Of a DNA stretch of 37,720 nt, positions 17,508 to 26,679 are shown piece after piece. The translations under genes and the position numbers were made by a program. The notes under the pieces were generated by a model. The model had not been told where the DNA came from. It ran no database searches and saw only the letters and a list, made by a program, of their open reading frames with translations. Numbering within the stretch: the first letter of the stretch is position 1; every line of letters starts with the position of its first letter. The stretch is from the NCBI GenBank assembly GCA_018824305.1, contig JAHJGM010000028.1, positions 1 to 37,720 on the forward strand, given 5' to 3'. Source of the stretch: a bacterium (GTDB lineage Bacteria > Campylobacterota > Campylobacteria > Campylobacterales > Sulfurimonadaceae).

Positions 17508-18551
17508 ATGGATGCAAACAAACAAAAATCATTAGACTTAGCATTAAAACAGTTAGATAAAACCTTTGGAAAAGGTACTTTGATGAGACTCGGCGACAAA
17601 GAGTTTGAGCCGATCAAAGCGATCAGTACGGGTTCATTGGGGCTTGACTTGGCTCTTGGCATTGGTGGAGTTCCACAAGGTCGTGTAGTTGAAGTATATG
17701 GTCCTGAGAGTTCAGGAAAAACGACATTAGCTTTGCAGATAACGGCAGAGTGCCAAAAAAATGGCGGAGTCTGTGCATTTATAGACGCAGAACATGCTTT
17801 AGATGTTGTTTATGCTAAAAATCTCGGTGTAGATATAGACAACCTGCTTGTATCACAGCCCGATTACGGTGAGCAAGCGCTGGATATCGTTGAAACGATC
17901 GCGCGCAGCGGGGCAGTCGATCTGATCGTTATCGATTCTGTTGCAGCACTCACTCCGAAGTCTGAGATAGAGGGCGAGATGTCGGATCAAAATGTCGGTG
18001 TACAAGCTCGTTTGATGTCTAAAGCACTTCGTAAACTGACGGGTATTTTACATAAGATGAACTGTACGGTCATCTTTATCAACCAGATCCGTATGAAGAT
18101 AGGTATGATGGGCTATGGCTCGCCTGAGACTACTACGGGTGGGAATGCACTAAAATTTTATGCATCTGTGCGTATCGATGTGAGACGTATCGCTTCACTC
18201 AAACAGGGTGAGAGTCAAATAGGAAACCGTGTAAAAGCAAAAGTCATAAAAAATAAAGTCGCTCCTCCATTTCGCCAAGCAGAATTTGATATTATGTTCG
18301 GAGAAGGGATCTCAAAAGAGGGCGAATTAGTCGATTATGGTGTAAAATTAGATATAATTGACAAAAGTGGAGCGTGGTTCTCTTATGAAGATGTGAAACT
18401 TGGGCAAGGACGTGAGAACGTCAAACAAAAATTTAAAGATGAGCCTGAATTAGCTCGCGAAATAGAAGAAAAAATAAAAGGTGCTATGGGTATGAGTACA
18501 CTTATGACCATGGACGTATCAGACATAGATGAAGGAGATTTGGATATATGA
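17508..18551 (+). CDS. recA: RecA recombinase
   Basis: ATP-dependent strand exchange protein. From the ATG at 17508 it reads [20 protein letters not shown], close to Campylobacter RecA; a GTG twelve bases upstream is in frame but has no family support. Walker A is GPESSGKTT (residues 65-73), Walker [11 protein letters not shown], and [10 protein letters not shown] and the L2 region [10 protein letters not shown] are intact. About 347 residues. The region upstream has no LexA-type box that I can recognise, as expected for a lineage that generally lacks LexA. It overlaps eno by four bases. Confidence 0.98.
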   Translation: MDANKQKSLDLALKQLDKTFGKGTLMRLGDKEFEPIKAISTGSLGLDLALGIGGVPQGRVVEVYGPESSGKTTLALQITAECQKNGGVCAFIDAEHALDVVYAKNLGVDIDNLLVSQPDYGEQALDIVETIARSGAVDLIVIDSVAALTPKSEIEGEMSDQNVGVQARLMSKALRKLTGILHKMNCTVIFINQIRMKIGMMGYGSPETTTGGNALKFYASVRIDVRRIASLKQGESQIGNRVKAKVIKNKVAPPFRQAEFDIMFGEGISKEGELVDYGVKLDIIDKSGAWFSYEDVKLGQGRENVKQKFKDEPELAREIEEKIKGAMGMSTLMTMDVSDIDEGDLDI

Positions 18552-19816
18552 TTTTTATAGATAATGTTAGTGCAATCGAGGTAATGGATTCACGCGGTAA
18601 TCCAACCGTAAAAGCAACAGTCGAGTTAAGCGATGGAACAACTGCAAGTGCTATCGTTCCATCAGGTGCAAGTACAGGTAAAAGAGAAGCATTGGAGCTA
18701 CGTGACGGTGGTGAGCGTTATATGGGCAAAGGTGTTTTAAAAGCTGTTGAAAACGTAAATACGCATATAGCTGATGGACTAATTGGTATGAGTCCGTTTA
18801 ATCAAGCAGTTGTTGATGCGACTATGAAAGAGCTTGACGGTACAGAAAACTATGGACATCTTGGTGCTAATGCAGTTCTGGGTGTCTCTATGGCTATCGC
18901 ACGTGCAGCAGCACAAAGTCTGAAAATGCCTCTTTATCGTTACCTTGGCGGTGCAAATGCTATGGTTATGCCTACACCGATGTTAAATATTATAAACGGT
19001 GGAAGCCATGCCGATAACTCTGTTGATTTTCAAGAGTATATGATCATGCCGATCGGCTTTGAAGATTTCGCAGATGCTCTAAAAGCTTCCGCTGAAGTTT
19101 ATCATAACTTAAAATCGATATTAAAATTTAAAAATCATAACACGGCACTAGGTGATGAGGGTGGTTTTGCACCGGATCTGAGTTCAAACGAAGAACCTAT
19201 CCAAGTTATAATGGAAGCTATCAAAAAAGCCGGTTATGTTGCAGGTAAAGATATAGCTATCGCCCTTGACGTTGCAGCTTCTGAGCTAGTAGTAGAAGGC
19301 GGTTACCGTTTAGAATCTGAGAACAGAACTGTGACATCCGAAGAGCTGGTAGCGTATTATGAAGATCTCTGTTCAAAATATCCTATCGTTTCTATCGAAG
19401 ATGGTTTAAGTGAAGATGACTGGGCTGGATGGAAAATACTCACAGAAAAACTTGGAGATAAGATTCAACTTGTCGGTGACGATCTTTTTGTTACAAATGC
19501 AGCCATTTTAAATGAAGGTATCACTAAAGGGATAGCAAACTCTATTTTGATCAAACCAAATCAAATAGGCTCAGTAAGTGAAACGATGCTGACAGTCCGT
19601 TTAGCACAAAGAAACGGTTATAAATGTGTTATGAGTCACCGTTCAGGAGAGAGTGAAGATGCGTTTATCGCTGACTTTGCAGTTGCTCTTAACTGCGGTG
19701 AGATCAAAACAGGTTCTACTGCACGTGGTGAAAGAACTGCAAAATACAACCGTTTACTAGAGATAGAAAATGAGATCGTATACGGTGAATATTTAGGTTC
19801 ACAACTTTTTAACTAA
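18548..19816 (+). CDS. eno: Enolase
   Basis: Interconverts 2-phosphoglycerate and phosphoenolpyruvate. Motifs: [33 protein letters not shown], the metal ligand region [19 protein letters not shown], catalytic lysine in [10 protein letters not shown], and SHRSGESED. Length 422. The ATG overlaps the recA stop (ATGA), a recA-eno linkage typical of Campylobacterota. A hairpin follows at 19817-19843. Confidence 0.98.
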   Translation: MIFIDNVSAIEVMDSRGNPTVKATVELSDGTTASAIVPSGASTGKREALELRDGGERYMGKGVLKAVENVNTHIADGLIGMSPFNQAVVDATMKELDGTENYGHLGANAVLGVSMAIARAAAQSLKMPLYRYLGGANAMVMPTPMLNIINGGSHADNSVDFQEYMIMPIGFEDFADALKASAEVYHNLKSILKFKNHNTALGDEGGFAPDLSSNEEPIQVIMEAIKKAGYVAGKDIAIALDVAASELVVEGGYRLESENRTVTSEELVAYYEDLCSKYPIVSIEDGLSEDDWAGWKILTEKLGDKIQLVGDDLFVTNAAILNEGITKGIANSILIKPNQIGSVSETMLTVRLAQRNGYKCVMSHRSGESEDAFIADFAVALNCGEIKTGSTARGERTAKYNRLLEIENEIVYGEYLGSQLFN

Positions 19817-19843
19817 GTTTGATAGGATTAGCTCCTGTCAAAC
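19817..19843 (+). other. Stem-loop after eno without a T tract
   Basis: GTTTGATAGGA pairs with TCCTGTCAAAC over eleven positions (one T-G) with a five-base loop. It starts at the base after the eno stop. No T run follows, so it is more likely a 3' stabiliser or processing site than a terminator; the next gene begins 25 bases later. Directly after it lies CTTGCATGTAAG, a one-mismatch palindrome copy. Confidence 0.6.
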
Positions 19844-19867
19844 ACTTGCATGTAAGGTGACGCTATT

Positions 19868-20146
19868 ATGAATCATGATGAATTGTATGATGAGATAGAT
19901 AGTTCACAATCGATTACGGAAAAATATCTCGGTCTTTCACTAGGTAAATTTTTAGCCGCACTTTTTATCGTATTATTTCTCGGTGTCTATATCGGAAGTC
20001 TTTTATATGGCACAAATTCACTTCAAGTTTTTATGAAACTAGATGATTATCATGATTATCTTAAAGATGAAATCTACACTTTAAAAAAGAAAAATGCACA
20101 AAAGCAAAGAGAGTATTTTGAATTAAAAGAGATTAGTGCACAATAA
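19868..20146 (+). CDS. Septum formation initiator-like protein (FtsB/DivIC type)
   Basis: A 92-residue bitopic membrane protein: a short cytoplasmic N-terminus, one helix (about residues 28-50) and a C-terminal coiled coil (60-92) in the periplasm, the architecture of FtsB/DivIC divisome proteins. Sequence similarity is weak, so the call rests on architecture and on the position between eno and the AMIN gene; eno next to ftsB is a widespread arrangement. The residues SSQSITEKY precede the helix. Confidence 0.7.
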   Translation: MNHDELYDEIDSSQSITEKYLGLSLGKFLAALFIVLFLGVYIGSLLYGTNSLQVFMKLDDYHDYLKDEIYTLKKKNAQKQREYFELKEISAQ

Positions 20147-20151
20147 TTTGA

Positions 20152-20157
20152 TATAAT
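20152..20157 (+). promoter_or_regulatory. -10 box for the AMIN-domain gene
   Basis: TATAAT inside TTTGATATAATAC, 31 bases before the GTG start at 20189, just after the stop of the FtsB-like gene. Confidence 0.55.
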
Positions 20158-20188
20158 ACAAAAACATCAAATAAAGAAAAGGGTTGGA

Positions 20189-20899
20189 GTGTTTAAAAGT
20201 ATTATTTTGCTTATGTCATTAATATTATGGTTAGATGCAAGGGAGAACCCATTTTTTCCTTCAGATGACTCACAAAACTTGTTTATTTCAACAAATCAGG
20301 TTCAACAGCACGAACAACTGAGCCGAGCGGCTTTGACTCTTCCCTCAAGCGCAAGAATTCTCAGAGAAGTATCGGTTGAATATGTTAATCTTGATGGTTC
20401 AGTTGAAAGAAAATCTATCTCTTTAGACAATGCTGTTGATTGGCATTTACCTATTTTTGTCTCACAGTCATATACGAATGATGCTCCAATGCAACAAAAA
20501 ACTATGGCGGTAAAACCGACAGAGAAAATGAGTGATACAGCTGTTAAAAATACAGTTGCACCTGTAAAAAAATCGCCTCCTGTGAAAAATGACGATACTT
20601 TTCATCCCATCGCAAATTATGATTTTATAGCTTTCTTATCAAAATACAATACTATGAAGATAGTCACAGAAGATAATAGCATACGAGATTTTATGCTGGT
20701 AGACCCATATAGGATCATTATTGACTTTAAAGAAGACTATGATTTCAAATCACTACAGCAAGATATAAAAGATTCTGTATTTACAAAGATACGTGTCGGA
20801 AATCATGACGGCTATTATAGAGTCGTCATAGAGCTTGACGGACAATACAAATACGATTTGAAAAAAGACAAAGACGGCTATATATTACATTGCTACTAA
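20189..20899 (+). CDS. AMIN-domain periplasmic protein
   Basis: A 236-residue exported protein. A signal segment (about 1-17) is followed by a linker rich in K, P, T and V (about 95-135), then a C-terminal AMIN domain: MKIVTEDNSIRDFMLVDPYR, IIIDFKEDYDF, and FTKIRVGNHDGYYRVVIELD. AMIN domains bind peptidoglycan and localise envelope proteins such as AmiC and PilQ. No enzymatic domain is attached. The GTG start follows GGGTTGGA. It adjoins the divisome-like gene, so a cell-wall role is likely. Confidence 0.85.
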   Translation: MFKSIILLMSLILWLDARENPFFPSDDSQNLFISTNQVQQHEQLSRAALTLPSSARILREVSVEYVNLDGSVERKSISLDNAVDWHLPIFVSQSYTNDAPMQQKTMAVKPTEKMSDTAVKNTVAPVKKSPPVKNDDTFHPIANYDFIAFLSKYNTMKIVTEDNSIRDFMLVDPYRIIIDFKEDYDFKSLQQDIKDSVFTKIRVGNHDGYYRVVIELDGQYKYDLKKDKDGYILHCY

Positions 20900-20907
20900 A
20901 TATCTGT

Positions 20908-20913
20908 TATAAT
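20908..20913 (+). promoter_or_regulatory. -10 box for malic enzyme
   Basis: TATAAT starts nine bases after the AMIN gene stop and 32 bases before the malic enzyme ATG. Confidence 0.55.
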
Positions 20914-20939
20914 GAGTAAATTCAGATTTGGATGTACTC

Positions 20940-22202
20940 ATGGCAAATATAAAAATCACCGATCAAGAAGCTCTTGATTACCACCAATTTCCTTTTCCGG
21001 GCAAGATCTCGGTCGAGCCTACAAAACCAATGCTTACTCAAAAAGATCTAGGACTCGCATACACTCCCGGTGTTGCAGTTCCGTGTCTTGAGATAGAAAA
21101 AAATCCTGACAATGCCTATAAATATACTGCAAAATCAAACCTTGTCGCTGTCATTTCAAACGGCACGGCTGTGCTTGGATTAGGTGATATCGGTGCTCTA
21201 GCATCAAAACCCGTGATGGAAGGCAAAGGTGTTTTATTTAAAAAATTCAGCGGTCTAGATTCTTTTGATATTGAAGTAGACTGTAAAGATATAGATCGAT
21301 TCTGTGACGTGGTCGAGGCTATTTCACCTACATTTGGCGGGATCAATCTAGAAGACATAAAAGCTCCCGAGTGTTTTGAGATCGAAAGACGCTTGGTCGA
21401 GAAACTGGATATCCCCGTGATGCATGACGATCAACACGGTACTGCCGTCATTAGTGCCGCCGGGATTATTAACGCTTGTAAAATAACATCTAGAGATATA
21501 AAAGAGATAAAGATCGTCGTCGTCGGAGCAGGAGCAGCTGCGATCAGCTGCGCGAGGCTTTACAGACACCTTGGCGTAAAAACGATCTATATGATAGACT
21601 CAAAAGGAGTAGTGCACTCTAAAAGAGATGATATAAACGAATACAAAAAAGAGTTTATGGCAGCAAATGAGATGAGTCAAGATGAAGTATTCACGGGGGC
21701 TGATGTAGTTATCGGTCTTTCACGTCCGGGTACTTTTACGACAGATCATATTAAAAAGATGGCAAAAGACCCGATAGTGTTCACTCTTGCAAATCCGGTA
21801 CCGGAAATATTTCCCGATGATGTAAAAGCAGCAAGGGAAGATGCCATTATCGCAACAGGAAGAAGCGATCTGCCAAATCAGGTGAATAATGTTCTAGGAT
21901 TCCCGTTTATCTTTAGAGGTGCGATGGATGTAAGAGCCAAAAAGATAAACATGGAGATGAAACTTGCTGCTTCATATGCGTTGGCAGAGCTTACATGTAA
22001 AGAGGTACCTGAGTATCTTAATGCAATATATGGCACGAAACTAGCATTTGGACGGGATTATATAATCCCTAAACCGTTTGACAAAAGATTGATAGTGGAA
22101 GTAAGTTCTGCAGTGGCCGTTGCTGCAATCAAAAGCGGTTCATCGGTGCTTAAAGATTTTGATGTGCATCTGTATAAAAGTGAACTTGCAAAAAGAGTTT
22201 AA
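20940..22202 (+). CDS. NAD(P)-dependent malic enzyme
   Basis: Oxidative decarboxylation of malate to pyruvate. About 420 residues. I start at the ATG at 20940 (MANIKITDQEALDYH); an in-frame TTG at 20928 would add four residues. LAYTPGVAVPC carries the family tyrosine, VLGLGDIGALASKPVMEGK the catalytic lysine, DDQHGTA the metal region and VVVGAGAAAISCARL the dinucleotide site. It is the short bacterial malic enzyme without a phosphotransacetylase domain. The residues LTCK near 350 are encoded by an exact palindrome copy. The stop overlaps the convergent EAL gene by four bases. Confidence 0.95.
   Translation: MANIKITDQEALDYHQFPFPGKISVEPTKPMLTQKDLGLAYTPGVAVPCLEIEKNPDNAYKYTAKSNLVAVISNGTAVLGLGDIGALASKPVMEGKGVLFKKFSGLDSFDIEVDCKDIDRFCDVVEAISPTFGGINLEDIKAPECFEIERRLVEKLDIPVMHDDQHGTAVISAAGIINACKITSRDIKEIKIVVVGAGAAAISCARLYRHLGVKTIYMIDSKGVVHSKRDDINEYKKEFMAANEMSQDEVFTGADVVIGLSRPGTFTTDHIKKMAKDPIVFTLANPVPEIFPDDVKAAREDAIIATGRSDLPNQVNNVLGFPFIFRGAMDVRAKKINMEMKLAASYALAELTCKEVPEYLNAIYGTKLAFGRDYIIPKPFDKRLIVEVSSAVAVAAIKSGSSVLKDFDVHLYKSELAKRV
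21991..22000. repeat. Exact copy of dispersed palindrome, inside malic enzyme
   Basis: TTACATGTAA with C before and A after, read in frame as LTCK within ELTCKEVPEY. Confidence 0.9.
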
Positions 22203-24289
22203 AGAGCAAAGTTGTCATCTTCCAACAAGGCAGGTGAAGGCTTTCCTATGAAATAGCCTTGAGCATACGTAATCCCGATCTCTTCAACCGTATCGAACAA
22301 TCCTCTGTTTTCTACAAATTCGGCAATGGTATCTACGCCGATCGCAAATGCAAATCGATGTATCGCCTTTAATATCTGTAGTTTTTTATCATCTTTTAAG
22401 ACCTCTTTTATGATAGAACCGTCGACCTTTAAGATGTCGATATCAAGATATGAAAAGTAGGAAAAGTTTGAATAGCCTGAGCCAAAATCATCTATAAGGA
22501 CTTTTGATCCATATTTTTTTACATCGGCGATAAACTTTTCTATTTTTGCTATATCGTAGAGACTCTCAGTCTCTAACAGCTCGATATCCAGATTGAAGTT
22601 TGATGATTTGTTAAGTTCGAGCTGCGTGAAAAATACTCTCATAAACTCTTCATTTGAGATATCTTGCATAGATATGTTCATGGAAAATCTATACGGTTTG
22701 TCTTTTGCAACAGCGATAACCTTGTTGATCATGATCCTTGTAATGTCTTGATACACGGATGTCTTTTTGATAATGTCTAAAAAGTCCAAAGGCATGATAA
22801 CGCTGCCGTCCGTGTTGAGAACCCTGACAAGGGCTTCGTACTTCTCTATTTTTTTTGTTTTGATATTAAGTATAGGCTGAAAGAACGGGACGACTCTATC
22901 ATCATGAACGGCTTCTTTGACAAGGTTGATGATCTCGATATTTTTCTTTATTTTCTCAAGAAGATTCATCTTTGAATCAAATACGATGTAACTCACTTCC
23001 GGAAAACTTTTTATATACTTGAGTGCCATATCGGCATTTTCAAGAAGAGGATGCTGATCATTGACGGCGATTGAGACTGTAAGATTTATACTAATACCGG
23101 AGATGAGAAAACGGTGTAAAGCGATACTTCGAGATAAAGAATCAGCTAAATTTTTGACCTCTTGGATAGACATATTCTCAAGCAGGATCGCAAATTCATC
23201 TCCGCCTATTCTGAAATATTTTGCATTTGAATATTTTAACGAATCAAAACGTATGAACTTGGAGACTTCCTGCAACACTTGGTTTCCGATAGTATTTCCA
23301 TAGAGATCGTTCACCTCTTTAAACTTATCGATGTTGATAAGAAGCAGTGTGTAATCATTATCGGGAGTCAAAACTACCTTTTCAAAAGCATTTCTGTTAT
23401 AGAGATCTGTCAGCTTATCGTGTGTGAGAGAATAATCAAGATCATAGCGAGCAGCTTTAAGAAGTTTGTTCTCATGGGAGATCTTAACAAACAAGTATAT
23501 AATGATAATGATCAGTAAAAGTAAAACTATGATAAGTGTCGTTGCAAAATAGTTGAGTGCCTGCATATCTTTTTGAAGACTTTTTGCAAACTCTTTATCG
23601 ATCATATTCGTTTTGCTGTCGATCTTGTCATCTAAAATGTTATCGACTAGTTGTATAAACTGATTGAAGTTTTTCAAAAGATATGTAGCATGGAGATTAA
23701 AGGTAGTTATGTACTCTTTTTGTTCTTCTGTCAGATTTTTATCTGCATGTAAAACTTTTAAATTCATATTTATATAGCTCTCGTCTTGTATTCTTCTTGC
23801 ATTTGAGAACAGGGTCATAAGCGAGTTTATCTGTTCGTGGATCGCATTATTGGTAGCAAAATAGTTTTGACTTTTTGAAGCTTGTCTGGAGAGAAAGATA
23901 AATGAGTTTTTGATCCCGGCATTGATAATGAGATATTTTCTAATAGCATCTATTTTTGCATCAAGGACAGGCTTGAGCTCCTCTATACTTTTTTTGACTT
24001 GCGAGTAGTTTTTATTTTTTAATATCTCTTCATCACGAAGTTTCATGTAGCTTTTTTCTAAAAGCTCTATATGTTCTGTTGTCTCATCTTGATTGTAGTA
24101 GGCAAAGATAGAACTCTGCAAGATATTGTATTTGAGGTCGGAGTTATATCTGTTAAGCTCATTGAGAGATAAAGTAAAACTTCTTTGCTCTGAGGAGAAT
24201 TTTTGTTCATATTTATAGTATGCGATCAAGGCATAGAGTACAAAAAGACCGATGAGTGAAATTGAAAAGATATTTTTAAATAGATTCAT
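22199..24289 (-). CDS. Membrane GGDEF-EAL c-di-GMP protein
   Basis: A 696-residue inner-membrane protein with helices at about 7-26 and 249-269 framing a helical periplasmic sensor. The cytoplasmic part has a GGDEF domain with intact RIGGDEF (360-366) and an EAL domain with EALVR (485-489), MNIS (asparagine 538), IELLETE near 570, DDFG (600-603), K621, and QGYFIGKP (677-684); the usual AEGVE is AEFVE. Both diguanylate cyclase and phosphodiesterase sites look complete, so net activity cannot be told. The start overlaps the peroxidase stop as ATGA. No PAS domain is visible. Confidence 0.94.
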   Translation of the reverse strand: MNLFKNIFSISLIGLFVLYALIAYYKYEQKFSSEQRSFTLSLNELNRYNSDLKYNILQSSIFAYYNQDETTEHIELLEKSYMKLRDEEILKNKNYSQVKKSIEELKPVLDAKIDAIRKYLIINAGIKNSFIFLSRQASKSQNYFATNNAIHEQINSLMTLFSNARRIQDESYINMNLKVLHADKNLTEEQKEYITTFNLHATYLLKNFNQFIQLVDNILDDKIDSKTNMIDKEFAKSLQKDMQALNYFATTLIIVLLLLIIIIIYLFVKISHENKLLKAARYDLDYSLTHDKLTDLYNRNAFEKVVLTPDNDYTLLLINIDKFKEVNDLYGNTIGNQVLQEVSKFIRFDSLKYSNAKYFRIGGDEFAILLENMSIQEVKNLADSLSRSIALHRFLISGISINLTVSIAVNDQHPLLENADMALKYIKSFPEVSYIVFDSKMNLLEKIKKNIEIINLVKEAVHDDRVVPFFQPILNIKTKKIEKYEALVRVLNTDGSVIMPLDFLDIIKKTSVYQDITRIMINKVIAVAKDKPYRFSMNISMQDISNEEFMRVFFTQLELNKSSNFNLDIELLETESLYDIAKIEKFIADVKKYGSKVLIDDFGSGYSNFSYFSYLDIDILKVDGSIIKEVLKDDKKLQILKAIHRFAFAIGVDTIAEFVENRGLFDTVEEIGITYAQGYFIGKPSPALLEDDNFAL

Positions 24290-25218
24290 TGTTCCTGACT
24301 CAATATATCTGGCAGTTGACCATCTAAAGTTTTGAGAAAAAGGACAATGCTATCGATCTCTTTGTCGGAGAGTTTTGTCCCTAATTGATAGCGTGCCATC
24401 TGTTGTACTACATCTTTGAGAGTCTTTGCCGAGCCGTCGTGAAGATATGGCGCGGTTTGTGCGATGTTTCTCAGGGTCGGGACTTTAAAAACATTTTTAT
24501 AGACAGGGTCGTTGGTAATAGAGTAAAGATCAGGATAGGTATGTGCATTTTTATACTCTTCAAACAGACCGAATTTTTGCATCGCATTGCCTCCGATGTT
24601 GACACCGTTGTGGCAGGTGATGCATCCTATCTGTTTAAAGAGATTATACCCTGCTATCTCATCCTTTGTCAGAACATCCTCACCGTTTAAGTATTTGTCA
24701 AAGCGGGAGTTGGGTGTAGTAAGCGCCTTTTCAAACTCGACTATCGCGTCGATGACCTGAGAAAATTTTATGGAGTTACTCTTGTACACATTGTGAAATA
24801 GTTTTCTATACTCATCCGAAGCGTTTAGCCTTTTTTCTACTTTTGAGGTATTCATATCCATTTCAACAGGATTGTGTATAGGACCGCTGGCTTGCTCATA
24901 AAGAGTTCTTGCCCTGCCGTTCCAAAACTGTTTGAAGTTGTAGCATGCGTTTAAAACAGTGGGAGACTGGATATTTCCTATTCTGTTTTGTACGCCGATT
25001 GAGACGACATTTTTATCTGCACCGCCGGTTTGAAAAATATCATGACAGCTTAAACATGAGGTCGTCTTGTCGCTTGAGAGAGTCGTGTCTACAAATAAGC
25101 GGTATCCGAGCAGGGCTTTTTGTCGATCATATTCGATTTTACACGGAATCGGGGAGATAGGTTCTGTTGCATGAACGATATTTGATAATGTTAAAAAGAT
25201 AAATAAAATGTATTTCAT
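24286..25218 (-). CDS. Di-haem cytochrome c peroxidase family protein
   Basis: Periplasmic enzyme of the CcpA/MauG superfamily, 310 residues. Signal peptide MKYILFIFLTLSNIVHA, then haem 1 at C55-L-S-C-H59 and haem 2 at C199-I-T-C-H203. Further landmarks: LGYRLFVDTTLSSDKTTSC, NRIGNIQSPTVLN, FWNGRA, VPTLRNIAQTAPYLHDGS, with a methionine-bearing segment QQMARYQLG near the C-terminus. It would reduce hydrogen peroxide with electrons from the cytochrome pool, or do a MauG-like oxidation. Overlaps the GGDEF-EAL gene, which implies coupled production. Confidence 0.93.
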   Translation of the reverse strand: MKYILFIFLTLSNIVHATEPISPIPCKIEYDRQKALLGYRLFVDTTLSSDKTTSCLSCHDIFQTGGADKNVVSIGVQNRIGNIQSPTVLNACYNFKQFWNGRARTLYEQASGPIHNPVEMDMNTSKVEKRLNASDEYRKLFHNVYKSNSIKFSQVIDAIVEFEKALTTPNSRFDKYLNGEDVLTKDEIAGYNLFKQIGCITCHNGVNIGGNAMQKFGLFEEYKNAHTYPDLYSITNDPVYKNVFKVPTLRNIAQTAPYLHDGSAKTLKDVVQQMARYQLGTKLSDKEIDSIVLFLKTLDGQLPDILSQEQ

Positions 25219-25233
25219 AATATAGGGATTATA

Positions 25234-25884
25234 TCAAAATTGTTCAGATAACGCATAGAATTTTTTTAATCCCAAGGCTGCTTTTTTATCGAGACCGTAA
25301 GATATTTTCTCTAGATAGCATAAAATATCATTTTCCGATATCGCCGTTCTTTTGGAGGCTTTTTGCAGTATATATCTCGGTATTTTCACCCTTGTTTTTG
25401 AGAAGTGTTTTTCTATCTTTTTGATGTGGTGATGATGTTTGTGGTATGAAAGAAGTGCAAACACAAAGGGAAGATGATACTTGTCATTCCAAGTCTTTGC
25501 GAGGTCGATATACGGACCTCCGCTTAAATGGTATCTGAGTGCTTTGTCTCCTATGAGCACTTCACCTTTTATTCCTAAGATACTAGCAAGCAGGTTCGAA
25601 GTCGCTGATTCGACATCTTTTTTGTCATCGTCTTGGGGGATGACAAGAACACTCCAAACCTCTTTTCTTGCGATGATGCCGAGTTTTGCATATCTTTGTT
25701 TTTTTGCTTTTATGCTTGATATAAATGCCGCATCCACGGTTCGTCGCTCAAACAGCTTATTTATTTTTGCTGGAACACTGCTTTTATATTCCATAGTCAT
25801 GCTTTCTCTGCTTGATCGGCTGAATCGTTTCATAAAAACATGAAAAGGTAAAAGATTCAGGTACTCTATTTTTCCAAAAACCAA
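25234..25884 (-). CDS. mqnA: Chorismate dehydratase MqnA (futalosine pathway)
   Basis: First step of futalosine menaquinone synthesis. The N-terminal GKIEYLNLLPFHVF and the stretch KINKLFERRTVDAAFISSIKAKK are typical of MqnA. At 216 residues it is shorter than the usual 230-280. It starts with TTG at 25884, with AGGA ten bases upstream. It reads away from moaD and is followed 15 bases later by the peroxidase. The C-terminal half has unusual histidine and lysine runs (HKHHHH). Confidence 0.82.
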   Translation of the reverse strand: MVFGKIEYLNLLPFHVFMKRFSRSSRESMTMEYKSSVPAKINKLFERRTVDAAFISSIKAKKQRYAKLGIIARKEVWSVLVIPQDDDKKDVESATSNLLASILGIKGEVLIGDKALRYHLSGGPYIDLAKTWNDKYHLPFVFALLSYHKHHHHIKKIEKHFSKTRVKIPRYILQKASKRTAISENDILCYLEKISYGLDKKAALGLKKFYALSEQF

Positions 25885-25920
25885 ATTTAAAATTTCCTAT
25901 TGCTTTATTTATGTAAACGA

Positions 25921-25946
25921 ATTATAGCTACATTTTTTGCTATAAT
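25921..25946. promoter_or_regulatory. Divergent -10 boxes in one inverted repeat
   Basis: ATTATAGC (25921-25928) and GCTATAAT (25939-25946) are perfect inverted arms ten bases apart. The left arm read on the minus strand and the right arm read on the plus strand each give TATAAT, so they serve as -10 boxes for mqnA and moaD respectively. Polymerases cannot bind both at once. Confidence 0.55.
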
Positions 25947-26008
25947 CCCCTTAATAATACTAAAGAAGTCAAGCTGCTTTTTTTGGTACAAACAACAAAG
26001 GAATTGAT

Positions 26009-26230
26009 GTGGTACGTGTCGAGTTTTTAGGTCCCATACAAAAAGAATCTCTTGAGTTAGAAGCGAAGAGTTTAAGGGATATCGCCGATATTTTAAGTCA
26101 GGATGATGAACTGAAAGAGTGGTTGCGAACAAGTGCTGTCGCGGTAAATGACACACTGGTCTCATCACTGGATATCAAATTAAATGACGGGGATAAGATT
26201 TCACTTTTACCTCCGGTTTGCGGCGGATGA
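26009..26230 (+). CDS. moaD: Molybdopterin synthase small subunit
   Basis: Ubiquitin-like sulfur carrier; the C-terminal glycine thiocarboxylate gives its sulfur to precursor Z with MoaE. 73 residues, ending in LPPVCGG, the diglycine tail. Starts at GTG with AAGGA six bases upstream. Leader of about 60 bases from the box at 25941. No molybdenum cofactor riboswitch is visible. Confidence 0.93.
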   Translation: MVRVEFLGPIQKESLELEAKSLRDIADILSQDDELKEWLRTSAVAVNDTLVSSLDIKLNDGDKISLLPPVCGG

Positions 26231-26679
26231 GTATGTTGGAACTCTATAGCGGTCCACTTGATGTACCTGAGATATTAAAAAGATGGTATGAGAACGAAGA
26301 AAACAGTAATTACGGTGCATATATCCCTTTTGTAGGGACTGTAAGAGCTGAGGACTCCATTGAAGCGCTGAGCTTTGATATCTATGAGCCAATCCTAGAT
26401 AGTTGGTTTAAAGCATGGGAAGAAAAAGCCGGGCAAAAAGGTGCAAAAGTCGTGATGGCACACTCTATCGGTGATGTCCCCGTTCATACATCATCTTACA
26501 TTGCAGCAGTGTTTTCTCCAAAAAGACGTGTGGCCCTTGAGCTTATCGATGAGTTTGTAGAGGACTTCAAAGCAAGTGCGCCTATTTGGAAATACGATAT
26601 CATCAAAGGTGAGAGAATCTATGCAAAAGACAGGTCTACATGTATCAAAGGCAGCGGACTGTTGGGAGAAGTGAAATGA
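26227..26679 (+). CDS. moaE: Molybdopterin synthase catalytic subunit
   Basis: Converts cyclic pyranopterin monophosphate to molybdopterin with MoaD. Start ATG at 26227 overlaps the MoaD stop (ATGA); a TTG nine bases earlier is less likely. Landmarks are YGAYIPFVGTVR, a histidine-containing AHSIGDVPVH, FSPKRRVALELIDEFVEDFKASAPIWK and KIKGS-like catalytic lysine region (IKGSGLLGEVK). About 150 residues. Overlaps moeA by four bases. Confidence 0.95.
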   Translation: MSMLELYSGPLDVPEILKRWYENEENSNYGAYIPFVGTVRAEDSIEALSFDIYEPILDSWFKAWEEKAGQKGAKVVMAHSIGDVPVHTSSYIAAVFSPKRRVALELIDEFVEDFKASAPIWKYDIIKGERIYAKDRSTCIKGSGLLGEVK

